From: Selaginella moellendorffii
Lineage: Eukaryota; Streptophyta; Lycopodiopsida; Selaginellales; Selaginellaceae
NCBI RefSeq assembly: GCF_000143415.4
Contig: NW_003314281.1
Coordinates: forward strand, 900,096-964,095
Length of the DNA stretch: 64,000 bases
Reading direction: 5' to 3'
Below the pieces are notes generated by a model that saw only the letters and a list, made by a program, of their open reading frames with translations, was not told the DNA's origin and did no database searches. Both the position numbers and the translations under genes were made by a program. Within the stretch, counting starts at the first letter, position 1. Each line of letters starts with the position of its first letter. Shown piece by piece: positions 33,110 through 43,822 of the stretch.

Positions 33110-35454
33110 TTAAGCCAGGTACCTGTAGAGCTTCCTGTCAACTTTGTCCCTCTCCAGAAACTCCCGCTCGATCAGCGACTCAATCCTCTTCTTGATCACC
33201 GCCGGATTCGGCAAGAACCTGGCCTGGAGCTGCTTCGTCACCTCGCTCACAATGTTGTTGTGATCCAGCACCCGCCGCGACTTCATGATCCTCACGATGG
33301 CCGCTTCGATCTGCGGCTTCCGGTCCTCCTCCACCTTCTGCCGCGTCTCCTGCTTCTCCGGCTCGCTCTCCTTCTGCGCAACCACCGTGCTGATCTTCAC
33401 CTTGTAAAGCTTGCTCGCGAACTTGTCGTTGAAGAGGAACACGTCGTCCTCGTTGATGTCCTTGCTCATCGGCTCCTTCCGCAAGACGTTCTTGCCTTTG
33501 ACGAGCGCCAGCGACTGCAAGCACCGCTTCAAGTCCGCGGCTGGAATGTCCGTCGCCTGCTCGATCTCCCTGTAAGTCACCTTGTCCGCCATGTTGAAGA
33601 GCATGAGCACGCACATCTGGTACGTGGAGACGTTGAGCTCGTGCCGCGCACCGTTGCCAAACGTAGCCTTGAGGTCCGCGGTTCCCATATTCGTTTGCCA
33701 GGTGAGGCGTCTCCCGGTGTGCGTCGACAAGTAGTACGTCTTGAACTTGTCACACACCGAGAGGATCTCCGTCGGCAAGTTACACCTCGCGCCCGACTGC
33801 GTTGGCCAGGAGCCGGTTGTGAGAACCTGTACCGAGAGCGTCGGTGCCTCCCCTGGCTGCTCGCAGTTCGCCATCATCGAGCTAAAGCCTTGCATTGTGT
33901 CCCGGGACGTCTTCATGTCCGTGAACATCCCCTCGAGCTTGGACGTGAATTGGTAGCCGCACTCCGTCTTGAGCTTCACGATGAGGCTCCTCTCTGCGTC
34001 GTCCGAGATGGTTCTCCCGGAAAGGAGCCGCTTGGCGAGGTGCTGCTTGTAGTACTTCTCAAACACGTCCTTCTCCTGGAGGTAGCGGAAGAGCATCATC
34101 ACTTTGTCCAGCACCGTCTCGATGTCCTCTTCGCTGACGCCCTTGAGCCCCTTGCGGAGCTTGTCGTCCACGAACAGCGAGATGAACTCGGGCGACCGGG
34201 CATTGAGGTTGATGAAGTACTCAAACGCCGAGTTCAAGGCGTTCTGGAACGTCTTGTCGTTGCTAAACGAGGAGCGGATTATCCTGTCATACTTGTCCTT
34301 CTCGTCCAGGAGACGCTGCACGAACTCTACCGGGTCCTTGAGCCTCTCCGGGTCGACGACCAAGTTCTTGCCAACCTCCCTAAGATGTGAAGTCATGAGA
34401 TCGCGAATCGTCTGGAGCCCTGTAGTGACCCGCCGGAAGAGACTATACATGCGAGCCAAGTCGTCATACTTGTCGTCAGTGAGCATCGAAACAAGCCCCG
34501 AGTTTTCCATCTCCACGAGCAGCTTCATGTGGTGGCCGATCATCTCCCTGTCCACAACAGATGTGATCTTTGGCTCGCTCCGAGGAAAGAGATAATGCGT
34601 CACCCTGTCCATCTCCTCGTTGAGCCTCCTCTCGGCCTTTTTCAAGTAGTCGGCACAGTCGCTGCTCTCGAGAAACTGCTGGGACTCTATCCTGTAAAAG
34701 TCCGCGGCCGCGTCCAGGAAAGGCTTCTCGAATTCCTCCTCGTACACCGCCACCCCCAAGTCCATCAACATCTTGGTGATGTTTCGCATCAAGCCTCTGT
34801 TGATCACTTCCCCCGTCCTCTCCCTGTGAACCAAGTCGAGCAGCGTATCTCTCAACCTGTCCTTGATCGTCGGGCATCTCACGATCGTGTCTCGCCACAA
34901 GTTTAGCCCCAGCTCGTGGACGGGGGTCTTGCTGGAGTTCTGTACGTAAGTCCTGTCCATGTACATGAGGATGTCCCGGATCATTTGTAGAGCTTTGTTG
35001 TGCTCGGACCATTTCCCGTTTAGCTCCTCGAGAAAGAGACCACCTTGCGCCGCCTCGATCACCCGAGAAAACTCTTGCAAATGCTGCGTCATCGTGGTTT
35101 CCAGCCCCGCGTAGAGCTTCTCTCCATACTTGTGAAGAACCATGTTGTAGGCATTCCTAGAAAGGAAGAAGAAAAAAGACTTAGAGCACAAGGAGGAAGA
35201 ATGGATCTACTCTAAAGAATGCAAATTCACGAGGAGCAAAGCAAAGAAAATGGAATGGAATGGAATCGCGGCAAAGGAAAGTAAAGCACGAACCTGTAGA
35301 GCTCCTCAAAGCTCAAGCCGCTGGCGTTGCGATTGTAAATCTCGTGAATCGCATCCTCCAAAATCTTCCAGGTCTTCTCGGCATACCTGGGATCCATCTC
35401 GACCTTGTGCTTGAAGGGCTCGATCTTGAACGGCTTCTTCTTCGGCTGGCTCAT
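33110..35454 (-). CDS. CUL3: Cullin-3 (first copy)
   Basis: Two exons, 35294-35454 and 33110-35156, give 735 residues, matching plant CUL3 (about 732). CUL3 is the scaffold of BTB-type E3 ubiquitin ligases: the N-terminal cullin repeats bind BTB adaptors, and the C-terminal cullin homology and winged-helix regions bind RBX1. The N-terminus MSQPKKKPFKIEPFKHKVEMD is canonical. The NEDD8 acceptor lysine is in VRIMKSRR at about residue 679, 56 residues before the C-terminal YRYLA. The intron lies after ELYR, at the same place as in the second copy. The coding strand is GC-rich in third positions, which creates long mirror frames (e.g. 33002-34390 plus) that are not genes. Confidence 0.96.
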
Positions 35455-35925
35455 CTTTGCCGGGGCCGGTCGATCTGCTCCAAGCTCTCCCCCTAGGGTT
35501 TCTTTGCCCGACCCCAGCGCCCTAGGGAATCGTCGCCATGGATTGCCGTGGGGGCGAGAATTCGTAGCGTCGCGGGAAGGAACACCGCCACTGGGAGAAT
35601 GCGCTAGGGCTTGCCAGACGAAGAGTTCGCCATAGCCACTTTCTCCTTTCTTTATTTTTGTATACGCACGGGTTAATTTTTTTTCCCTCTTGTGCCATCT
35701 CAGCAATGCGCACCATGTCATAAGCTACAAGCTCTGGTAAAAATCGTGTTTCTTCGCGACGAAGTGTATTGCTACGATTGTCTCCCTCGAAAACTTTGGA
35801 AGAGATTGATCGAATCTCGCTCTATTGCCACCATTGTGTCGCTCGAAATCACTGCCAAAGATCGGTCGAATCTACTGTCACTCGATCTCTTTCTCTTTCT
35901 CAATCGACGAAACGAAAGCTTACTT

Positions 35926-36841
35926 TTAGTTTACGAAGAGTGCCCAGTCGTGAACTTTGAGTGTTCTAAGGATCGTCTGGAAGACTTCCAGCGCGGAAGA
36001 ACAGCCAGCCACAGCCGCTGGAACTGCGAATCCCGATCCAACCGATGCAGCGCTTTCGCTAAGAGCACTGGAGCAACGCAAAGGAAAAGATCAAATCACC
36101 ACTCACTGCTCGCTCTTCGATTTCGCAGTACCTTATGTAAAGTGGCTCGTAGACGGAGATTAGAACATCAGTTTTCACGCTCCGCAGCCTCAGATTCGCC
36201 ATATAAATCTGTGATATCGTCGATGAGATCTTAGAACTCGTGATAGAAAAGCAAGGAACCTACTCTCACGATGTTAGCAGCGTCGGCACTTTGCCTGGAT
36301 TTGGAGACTTTCTGGAAGAACAAATCGCGAAATTCTAGAAGAGAAACAAAGAATCGAGAGAGCATACCAGTTTTCCAACCGCGACGCCTTTGACAATCGA
36401 TGGATCGAGGAAAGGAACATCTCCTGGTTGAAGCTGGCTCACGCTTTCCATTTCCTAAGCGCACGGAGAATGAGGAAAAACGAGAGAGATTGTTTCATAC
36501 CATAAGAGCGTCCTGTTCGCTCGCAAGATCTTGCAAGAACCATGACGCGCTTTGCTCATCCGGAATCTCTGGCTTGAGCTCCAGAAGCTCCACAATCACG
36601 CTCTCGTCGCGTGATGCATCCGCAAAAACCTCCTATCGCCAAAGAAGTTTGTAAGAAATATTTTGAAACACTTAGCTCTTGCCTGATTATCTGGAACCTC
36701 CCTGATGTTGCTCACGGTCTAGAGATTCTCCACAGTGAATCAATCGATCAATCAAGAGAAGGACGAACAAACCTGGAATCTCGTGGGCAGCGAGCAGCTG
36801 ATCGCGCCACCGAACAGGGGCTGCTCTGCGATGCGTTCCAT
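35926..36841 (-). CDS. MOG1: Ran-binding MOG1 homologue
   Basis: Seven exons: 36773-36841, 36683-36718, 36501-36632, 36368-36454, 36264-36311, 36132-36208 and 35926-36058, 193 residues. MOG1 binds Ran GTPase, promotes nucleotide release and supports nuclear protein import. Family landmarks are PLFGGAISCSLPTRFQ at the N-terminus, VSNIREVPDNQEVFAD, DESVIVELLELK, WFLQDLASEQD, and a C-terminal VFQTILRTLKVHDWALFVN. The second intron (36633-36682) has a GC donor in the favourable CAG/GCAAG context. The gene shares a 29-bp start-to-start spacer with the divergent ALKBH6 gene. The total length divides by three and the stop is TAA. Confidence 0.93.
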
Positions 36842-36870
36842 AAACCCTAAAATATTTTCTAGGGTTCTTG
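36842..36870. promoter_or_regulatory. 29-bp start-to-start spacer of MOG1 and ALKBH6 with telo-box
   Basis: The two start codons are separated by only 29 bp, which must lie inside both leaders or force transcription to start within the coding regions. It contains the plant telo-box AAACCCTAA (36842-36850, reading TTAGGGTTT toward MOG1) and AGGGTT at about 36861-36867. Telo-boxes are common in promoters of growth and translation genes; here the arrangement implies a shared bidirectional control. Confidence 0.7.
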
Positions 36871-37897
36871 ATGGAGCTCAGCAAATATGTCGTGGGACGC
36901 GTCGATAGCATCTTCTACATTCCGGATTTCATCACTGCCGCCGAGCAGAGCTTCCTGCTCCATCAGGTAAGGCGCTTCATCGGTCGATCGAGGATTCATT
37001 CAGAGCATCCATTTTCTGTGTAGGTAAATTCCGCTCCTAGCTCGAAATGGAAGACGCTCACGAATCGGCGGCTCCAAAACTGGGGTAATCTCCCGGTTTT
37101 CTAGGATTTTTCTTGATCTTGCAGAGGATTTCTCAGGTGGAATCGTCGAATCGAATGGCCTCGTGCCTCAGCCATGTTGGTACATTCTCGCTCATTCTTT
37201 TTCCTTTCTATCTTAGCAGACTTCTAAGAGAATTTGATGATTCCAACAGTGCCTTCTTGGCTCATAAAGGTCACCGAGAAGATTTCTAGCGTGACAGGAC
37301 TGTTTCCATCGCCGATCAATCACGTCCTCGTCAATGAATATCTTCCGGGCCAGGGAATCATGGTAAGTTTATCATGATTTCTTCCAAAACTGTGATTTTC
37401 TCTTCGTTCATGCTCGCAGCTCCATCAAGATGGTCCAAGCTATTTTCCCGTAGTAGCAATTCTCTCTCTCGGCGCACCAACTCTGATGAGATTCAAACCG
37501 CACCTTCGATTGATCGAAGCCACGAAGGATTTGGAAAAAGCGCCAGAGAACACAAGCGTGGCTTTGCTGCCTGGAAGCTTGCTAATCTTCAAAGATGCTG
37601 CCTATCAAGGTAACTGCAAAGCCTTCTTCCTTCCAAGCAGTTCTTCTTCTCATCGTTTTCTCGAGTCTCAGACTATCTCCATGGGATTGACGAATCCAGA
37701 GAGCATCGTCTGGACGACAATGTAAGCTCGATCTTTTCCCAGTTTCTATGTTTCGATTAAAAACCGTGGCTGATTTTCAGGTCTCTAACACGCATCTTCT
37801 CGATCCAAAAACATCCATTCTCCAGCAAAACGAAGCTCGCGTTTCTCTCACTTGCCGTTTCGTTCCAAAGCTCCGGCGAAATTTCATCAAACTATAG
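36871..37897 (+). CDS. ALKBH6: AlkB-like 2-oxoglutarate dioxygenase
   Basis: Seven exons: 36871-36966, 37024-37084, 37137-37175, 37250-37362, 37420-37609, 37672-37721 and 37781-37897, 221 residues. It belongs to the Fe(II)/2-oxoglutarate AlkB family, subgroup ALKBH6, whose substrate is poorly defined (nucleic-acid demethylation or repair is suspected). The iron ligands appear as H-Q-D in LHQDGPSYFPVVAILSLG and a distal His in SNTHLLD; the 2-oxoglutarate Arg lies in RVSLTCR. LQNWGGIV and LVPQPLPSWL are typical. The Pro that usually precedes HQD is Leu. The N-terminus MELSKYVVGRVDSIFYIPDFI is canonical. The stop codon sits inside a 26-bp duplicated sequence. Confidence 0.94.
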
Positions 37898-37936
37898 ACA
37901 TGACAGTTGCAATTTCATCAAACTATAGACATGACA
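37880..37936. repeat. 26-bp tandem duplication over the ALKBH6 stop codon
   Basis: AATTTCATCAAACTATAGAC plus ATGACA occurs at 37880-37905 and 37911-37936, separated by five bases. The first copy contains the TAG stop of ALKBH6; the second repeats it in the 3' region. Confidence 0.85.
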
Positions 37937-38020
37937 ACACTAGAGACATAGAAAATGCTTGTACTGAGAATATACCGGTTTAAAAAGGTTTTAAAGGAGG
38001 GAGGCAGCTCCTCCCAATCC

Positions 38021-40322
38021 ATGGCGGCGGCGAAGCGAGGGGCGCGCTCCAAGGCGGCGGCGGTGGCGATCGAGGCGCCGGCGCCAAAGAAGATCCGGAT
38101 CAATCCCGTGGTAAGGCGCTACCCTATCGATGTGCAGGGTAGCTCGCGCGTGCTCCAGAACGCGATCGGCGAGATATTTCGGCGCAGCAATGCCAGCGGC
38201 CTCAGCTTCGAGGAGCTCTACAGGTAAAACTGGGATTGTCGTTTGATCGATCGGGCGATCTTTCCATGGCAGGCATGCCTTTAATCTTTGCCAGGGCAAT
38301 CACGCCGCTAAGCTCTACCAGATGTTTCGCGAAGAGCTCATCCGGAACCTCGCGGTCTACCGGGATGGCGTGTTCGCGGCCGCCGACACTGGATCCATGT
38401 TTGAGGTCTTGGACGAGAAGTGGCTGGAATTCTCGCGAGCGCTCCAGCTGATCAGGGCTTTGCTGAGTTGCATGGACAGGACCTATGTGATCCGGTACAG
38501 GGAGAGGTCCGTCTATGACTTGGGGCTGGAGCTATGGAAGGTGGAGGTGGTGAGCTCGCCAAAGCTGCAAGCCGCGCTCACGGCTTTTCTCCTGGGCGAG
38601 ATCCACAAGGAGAGGTCCGGGGAGATGATTGACAGGAGCAAGATGAGGAGGGCTGTGCAAATGCTCATCGAGCTCGACTACAAGATATATCTTCTCGTGG
38701 TGGAGGAACCATTCATCTCGGCTTCCAAGGATTTCTACTCGATCGAGAGCCAGCAGCTGCTGGCTTGCGGGGACTGCTCCGCGATGCTCAAGAGGGTGGA
38801 GCGACGACTCAAGGAGGAAAGCATGAGAGTGTCGCGGTACCTCTCGGAGAAAACTGGGCCAAAGATCAGCAGGGTGGTGGTGGATATCTTCGTCGGGAAG
38901 AACATAAAGCAGCTGGTGGATATGGAGAACACGGGGCTCGAATTCATGCTTTCACAGGACAGGTTGGACGACTTGGCACGCATGTACGAGTTTTTGCAAC
39001 ACTGGGAAGAAGGAGGGAAAGAAATTCTAGATGGTTTGACGAGGCATATCAAAGCAAACGGTGCGCAGCTCGTCCAGGATCCCGAGCGGCAGAAGGATCC
39101 GGTGGCTTTCATCCAGCTGCTGCTAAGTTTCAAGGAGAAGTACGACGCGATAGTGAGCTCTTCGTTCAAGAGAAACAAGGCCGTGGCCGCGGGTTTGGAG
39201 GTGGCTTTCGCAGAGGTCGTCAACTTAAACCGCAGGCTACCGGAGTTTCTTTCGTTGTTCCTGGATAACAAGCTTAGGCAAGGTGGCAAATCGGATAGTG
39301 GTGGCTCGGACGATCCGGAAGCCTTCATGGACAAGGCGATGCTCATCTTCCGGTACATCAACGAAAAGGACATGTTTGAGAAGTACTACAAGCACCACCT
39401 CGCGAAACGGCTGCTCCTGTCCAAGTTCGCCGAGGACGAGCTCGAGAGGAGCCTCATCCTCAAGATCAAGACGGTGTGCGGCTACCAGTTCACGAGCAAG
39501 ATCGAGACCATGCTCAAGGACATGAGGACCTCGGAGGATCTCATGCAGCGGTTTAGGAACATGCAGGCAAACATCAACGCGGCGGTGAACATCAACGTCC
39601 AGGTGCTCACCACCGGATCCTGGCCGGCGTACGCGTCGTCCTCGCAGTGCATACTCCCGAGAGAGGTCCACGGGCTGTGCGAGAGGTTCAAGACGTTCTA
39701 CCTCATGCAGCACAGGGGCCGGCGGCTAACTTGGCAAGGAAACCTCGGCTCAGCGGACTTGAAGCTCACCATCGACGACACCACGAAGACGCTGAGCTGC
39801 TCGACGTACCAGATGTGCATCCTCATGCTCTTCAACGATTCCGACCGGCTGAGCTACAAGGAGATCAAGGACGCGACGGGGATCCAGCAGGCGTCGGAGC
39901 TCAAGAGAAACTTACAGTCGCTGGCGCTGGTCCGGGGCAAGAACGTCCTCCGCAAGGAGCCCATGAGCAAGGAGATTGGCGAGACGGACGTGTTCGTGTT
40001 CAACGAGGCGTTCACGAGCAAGCTGGCCAAGATCAAGATCTGCACGGTGGCGGCGCAGAAGGAGACTGGCGAGGAGAACTCCCGGACGAGGGAGACGATT
40101 GAGAGCGACCGGAACCCGCAGATCGAGGCGGCCATTGTCCGGGTGATGAAGTCGAGGCAGCGGATGGAGCACAACAATCTGGTGAGCGAGGTGATTGCGC
40201 AGCTCCAGTCGCGATTCACTCCAAACCCGGCGGTGATCAAGAAGCGAATCGAGGCACTTATCGAGAGAGATTACCTCGAGCGGGACAGAGATGACAGGAG
40301 AACGTACTGCTACTTGGCATGA
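38021..40322 (+). CDS. CUL3: Cullin-3 (second copy)
   Basis: Two exons, 38021-38223 and 38273-40322, 750 residues. The acceptor at 38272 is chosen because it restores YRHAFNLCQGNHAAKLYQMF, equivalent to YRNAYNMVLHKYGEKLY of the first copy; the next AG would break the frame. The protein keeps the cullin core, the NEDD8 site VRVMKSRQ (lysine at about residue 694) and the C-terminus YCYLA. Its N-terminus is different, Ala/Lys-rich (MAAAKRGARSKAAAVAIEAP), and lacks the usual start MSxxKKRxFxIExF; the BTB-binding surface may therefore differ. It lies head-to-head with the first copy, with MOG1 and ALKBH6 between them. Many core substitutions suggest an old duplication with divergence of this copy. 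Confidence 0.92.
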
Positions 40323-41101
40323 AGAAGAAGAAAAAGATCTTCTTCTCGACTGGATCGGATCAGCAAGATGGCCGGCGTGTGGCGACATTCCGTCTTTTTT
40401 TTTTTTTTAACACTTTTTCGTCTTGCTCACTGCATTACAGGTTGGTCCACGTCCCAATCCAAGAGTGAGAGACATGGAGAGGTTTTCGTCGTCTTTATTC
40501 CAAAGAAGCGAAAGTACCACTCCTACAAAAAGAAGAGGTCCTAAGGCTTGCATTTCTTTCGAACACACCAAGGAAGGTGGCGGTCGCGTCATACGGTCCA
40601 AATGTTTGTAAAGATGCTGCAATTGCCCACCTCACTCACTTTTTCCCCTTTCCGGCCTTTAGAATCCACAGCCTTTAACGATGCTCCTCGATAGAACAGA
40701 ATCTTCAGCGGCGGTCAACATAGGTCAAACTCAGTCAAAGACGGTCAGGCAAGTGTCAGCAAGCCGGTCAAAGAAAATGTCAATGACGGTCAACATAAGG
40801 TCAACCAGAGTCAACTCAAGAGACAGCGACGTGGAGAGTGGGGCCCGGCTGGCACTACTAAGGCTCAACGTATCGCGGGTAAAAGATGGAAGGCACTCCT
40901 TTGTGTGTGTGTTTTGTCACAAGTTTGCTTGCGCTCTAGCGTTTGCTTAGCATGCCTATGAGCCAAAAAGCAAAAGAAAAAGAAATATAAAGTGGCTGTC
41001 TGCCTCGAGCGAGATAAGAGGCACCCTCTCGAGTAGCTCCTCTCGTCTCTCTCTCTCTCTCGACCGCGAAAGGAGACAATCAATCAATCGCGTTTGTAGC
41101 A
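40323..41101. other. Intergenic region upstream of an HMA gene
   Basis: The first part is the 3' side of the second CUL3 gene, with a T-run at 40396-40408. No ORF is credible. From 40700 on it is the promoter side of the HMA gene and contains the W-box-like cluster at 40713-40814, followed by CT-rich sequence near 41040-41065. Confidence 0.55.
40713..40814. promoter_or_regulatory. Cluster of seven W-box motifs
   Basis: RGTCAA, the reverse complement of the WRKY-binding W box TTGACY, occurs at 40713, 40723, 40733, 40766, 40788, 40799 and 40809, with TGTCAA at 40778. Chance would give well under one such motif per strand in 100 bp. The cluster lies about 290-390 bp upstream of the start codon of the HMA gene, a usual distance for a WRKY-responsive promoter. 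Function is inferred from the motif alone. Confidence 0.6.
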
Positions 41102-41781
41102 ATGAGGAAGGTATTTGGAATCTCTGATCACAGTGTAACTGATTTCATCTGATATCTACATTTCTCTTTGTTTTTTGTGTGGCGGCCCCCCTTATCCTCG
41201 ATCGATTCCTCTCCCCTCTCGCAGCTCACTTTGAAGGTTTCTATGTCCTGCGGCAAGTGCAAGGACAAGCTCGTGAAGCAGCTCAGCGAGGTCCCAGGTA
41301 GGAAGCCACGAAACAAATTCGCTTTTTTGAGCGATCCGTGAGAGGGAACTTCTTTGCAGGCGTGAGCAAAGTGGAGCTAGTTGACGGCTCGACGCTGGTC
41401 ATCACCGGCGACTTCAAGGCGAACGAGGTGCTGGAGGCGAGCGGCAAGCGGCGAAAGTGCCTGGCGGTGGAGTCCATGGAGGAGCTGCCGGATCCTCCGC
41501 CACCGCCACCGCCGGAGCCGGAGCAACCCTCGGCGCCGCCCGAGCCGGAGCCAGCGCCGCCCGAGCCGCCCAAGCCCGAGGAGGAGCCGCCAAAGCCCGC
41601 GGAGGAGCCGCCGAAAGAGGAGCCCCCTCCTCCGCCACCAACGCAAGTCATCTGCGTGGATACATGGCCCAGCGAGTTCGCAAAGATTGGAAAGCTCCCC
41701 GGCGGCATCATCGTCCTCGTCAAGAATTTGATCCTCTGCCCCCACAACAACCAAGTCTCCGACTGTGATTCCTGCTGCTAG
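41102..41781 (+). CDS. Heavy-metal-associated (HMA) domain protein, Pro/Glu-rich
   Basis: Three exons: 41102-41110 (only ATGAGGAAG), 41225-41297 and 41360-41781, 167 residues. Residues 4-60 form an HMA fold with metal-binding MSCGKC (Cys12 and Cys15) and the beta strand GVSKVELVDGSTLVITGDF. A Pro/Glu-rich linker (about 70-120) follows, then VICVDTWPSEFAKIGKLPGG and a C-terminal DCDSCC. The last Cys is not in a CaaX box, so it is not a classical isoprenylated HIPP protein. It probably binds Cu, Zn or Cd, or acts as an adaptor. The exon pattern (9 nt, 73 nt, long) is the same as that of the HMA gene at 46527-47661, so the two are paralogues. A W-box cluster lies upstream. Confidence 0.88.
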
Positions 41782-41878
41782 TAGCTTGATCAGTTTGAGG
41801 TACGTAGAGATCATCGCCGAATAACTTCTAGAAACTTCACTCCTCCCCAACTCGAAGAATCTAATAAAAATCAAAACT

Positions 41879-43822
41879 TTAGCACGATCCAGAGATGATT
41901 CCATTTGCCAGGAGAACATAGCTCGATGCTCGCGAATCCAGGCTTTCGATCACCCCATGGCCGAGCTTCGCAGGGATCTCCCGGCTTGCCAGGCACGTCG
42001 ATTCCAAGACCCCCGGCTGGAATGGCATCGTGTCTATGAGCTCGCGAGCGTCTCTCCATCGCCCAGCTCGGGCCAGGAGATCCACAATGCAACAGTAGTG
42101 CTGCTTGGTCGGGGTAAAGCCGTGATCGAAGATCATGGACTGGAACAAGCTCCATGAATCGCGGAGAGTTCCTCCGTGGCTCGCGGCGGCCATTAGAGAT
42201 AAGAAGCACCCTTGGTCGGGATCTTCCGCGGCCACTCTCATTGATTGAAGAAAATGGAGACCCTGGTGTGAGTGGCCAAGGCGCGAATATGCCGCCACCA
42301 TGGTGGTCCATGACACAATGTCGCGGTCGGGCATCCTCTGGAAGAGACTCCACGCCTGTACAAGATGCCCCGACCGGGCATATGCGTAGAGCATCACGTT
42401 TGTGGTCGCCGTATTCCGGGCAGGAATCGTATCGTAAAAGAGTTGCGTTTGTCGCAAGCTGCCAAAATCGACATATGCTGTTAGCAGTGCGTTGAAGGAC
42501 ACCGTACTTCTCTCGGGCATCTTGGAAAAGATACGTTTTGATTCCTTTAAATGACCTTCCTGGGCATATGCTGCAAGCATTGTTGTGTAGGTAATGAGGT
42601 TTTTCGTTGGTAGGGAATCAAACCGGCATTTGGCTTCCTCGAGCTTGCCGGATATTCCAAGGATAAAAAGGTCCGTATTGGAGGAGACTAGGTCGAGCTC
42701 TGGAATGAAATTTAGAGTCTCTTTGGCGTCGAGTATTTGCCCATTCTGGGCGAATGCTGTAAGCATTGCGTTCCACGAGACGAGATCTCGCTGGGGCATG
42801 CTGTGAAAGATCTCTTGCGCCCAATCCACTCCTCCATTGTGAGCCAGCGCTGTGATCATCGCGTTGCAAAGGATGATATCCCTCGCGGGAGCGTCGTCAT
42901 AGATGATCTTGGCGAGATCCAGGCGCCCTATCTGGGAATAGGCGGTGAGCATTGTCGTCCAGGCGATTAGGTCTCGCTCAGGCATCGTGTGGAAGATCTG
43001 GCACGCCAGATCGATGTTCTTGCTCTCGGCGAGCGCTTCCAGCAGGATCGTCCATGCGACGCGGTCTCTCTCTGGCATCTGATCGAACAGGAGCTTCGCC
43101 ACAGCAAGATTCCCGCTCTTGGCGTAGCCGGAGAGCATCGCGGTGAAAGAGAAGAGATTGTGCTCCGGCATCGCGGCGAAGATCGTTCTTGCGGCGTCCG
43201 CTAGGCCGGATTGTGCGTAGAACACCAGGATCGTGCTCCAAGAAACTAGGGTTCTTAGCGGCATTGCGGAAAAGAGTTCTTGGATCGATGAAAGATCGCC
43301 ACTCCGGGAGAATGCGGCGAGCATCGCGTTCCAGGACACGAGATCGCGCTGCGGCATCGCTTCAAACACGCGCATCGCGTCCCTCAATCGGTTCTTGTGC
43401 GCGTAGGCAACGAGCATCGTGGTCCAGCTTCTCAAATCCCAGCCAGGGAATCTATCGAATAGCTCTCGCGCGTGATCTAGATCCCCGGCCTGCGCGTAGG
43501 CGTCCAGCATCGTGTTCCAGGCGCCCAGATCGGCGAATGGCGTGATGGAATCGAAGACTTGCTTGGCGTTCATCAGGCATCCATTTCTTGCCAGGGCCGA
43601 GAGGATGAGGTACCAGGAGAAGGGATTTCTTGCGTCGCCCAGGCCGATGAAGATCTCTACCGCCTCCCTGACGTTTCCAGATCTGCCACACGCATCGATT
43701 CGTTTGTTCGCGAAGAACACATCGATCTTCTTCTCGGCCGCTGGCAGGGACAATCTTTGGCAGCATTGGGAGGTCATTGGCAACAACGATCGTTCGTTCT
43801 TGATCAGGTTGAAGGAGGTCAT
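41879..43822 (-). CDS. Pentatricopeptide repeat protein, S-motif array
   Basis: A 647-residue intronless PPR protein built almost wholly of about 31-residue units (for example GDLDHARELFDRFPGWDLRSWTTM, NRLRDAMRVFEAMPQRDLVSW, GDLSSIQELFSAMPLRTLVSW), i.e. S or SS motifs with few P or L motifs. The N-terminus (MTSFNLIKNERSLLPM...) is basic and may target an organelle. The end has a short E-like stretch (VLESTCLASREIPAKLGHGV) and no DYW domain. It probably binds organellar RNA. The start codons of this gene and of the next PPR gene, on the other strand, are 68 bp apart; the two share the same repeat type and are likely duplicates. Confidence 0.87.
   Translation of the reverse strand: MTSFNLIKNERSLLPMTSQCCQRLSLPAAEKKIDVFFANKRIDACGRSGNVREAVEIFIGLGDARNPFSWYLILSALARNGCLMNAKQVFDSITPFADLGAWNTMLDAYAQAGDLDHARELFDRFPGWDLRSWTTMLVAYAHKNRLRDAMRVFEAMPQRDLVSWNAMLAAFSRSGDLSSIQELFSAMPLRTLVSWSTILVFYAQSGLADAARTIFAAMPEHNLFSFTAMLSGYAKSGNLAVAKLLFDQMPERDRVAWTILLEALAESKNIDLACQIFHTMPERDLIAWTTMLTAYSQIGRLDLAKIIYDDAPARDIILCNAMITALAHNGGVDWAQEIFHSMPQRDLVSWNAMLTAFAQNGQILDAKETLNFIPELDLVSSNTDLFILGISGKLEEAKCRFDSLPTKNLITYTTMLAAYAQEGHLKESKRIFSKMPERSTVSFNALLTAYVDFGSLRQTQLFYDTIPARNTATTNVMLYAYARSGHLVQAWSLFQRMPDRDIVSWTTMVAAYSRLGHSHQGLHFLQSMRVAAEDPDQGCFLSLMAAASHGGTLRDSWSLFQSMIFDHGFTPTKQHYCCIVDLLARAGRWRDARELIDTMPFQPGVLESTCLASREIPAKLGHGVIESLDSRASSYVLLANGIISGSC

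Noticed and set aside
33002-34390. 462-residue plus-strand open frame
   Set aside because: It mirrors the GC-rich third positions of CUL3 on the minus strand; the content is Leu/Arg/His-rich without domains.
41377-41919. 180-residue minus-strand frame opposite the first HMA gene
   Set aside because: Complement of Pro/Glu codons; the plus strand carries the CxxC motif and the exon pattern shared with the paralogue.
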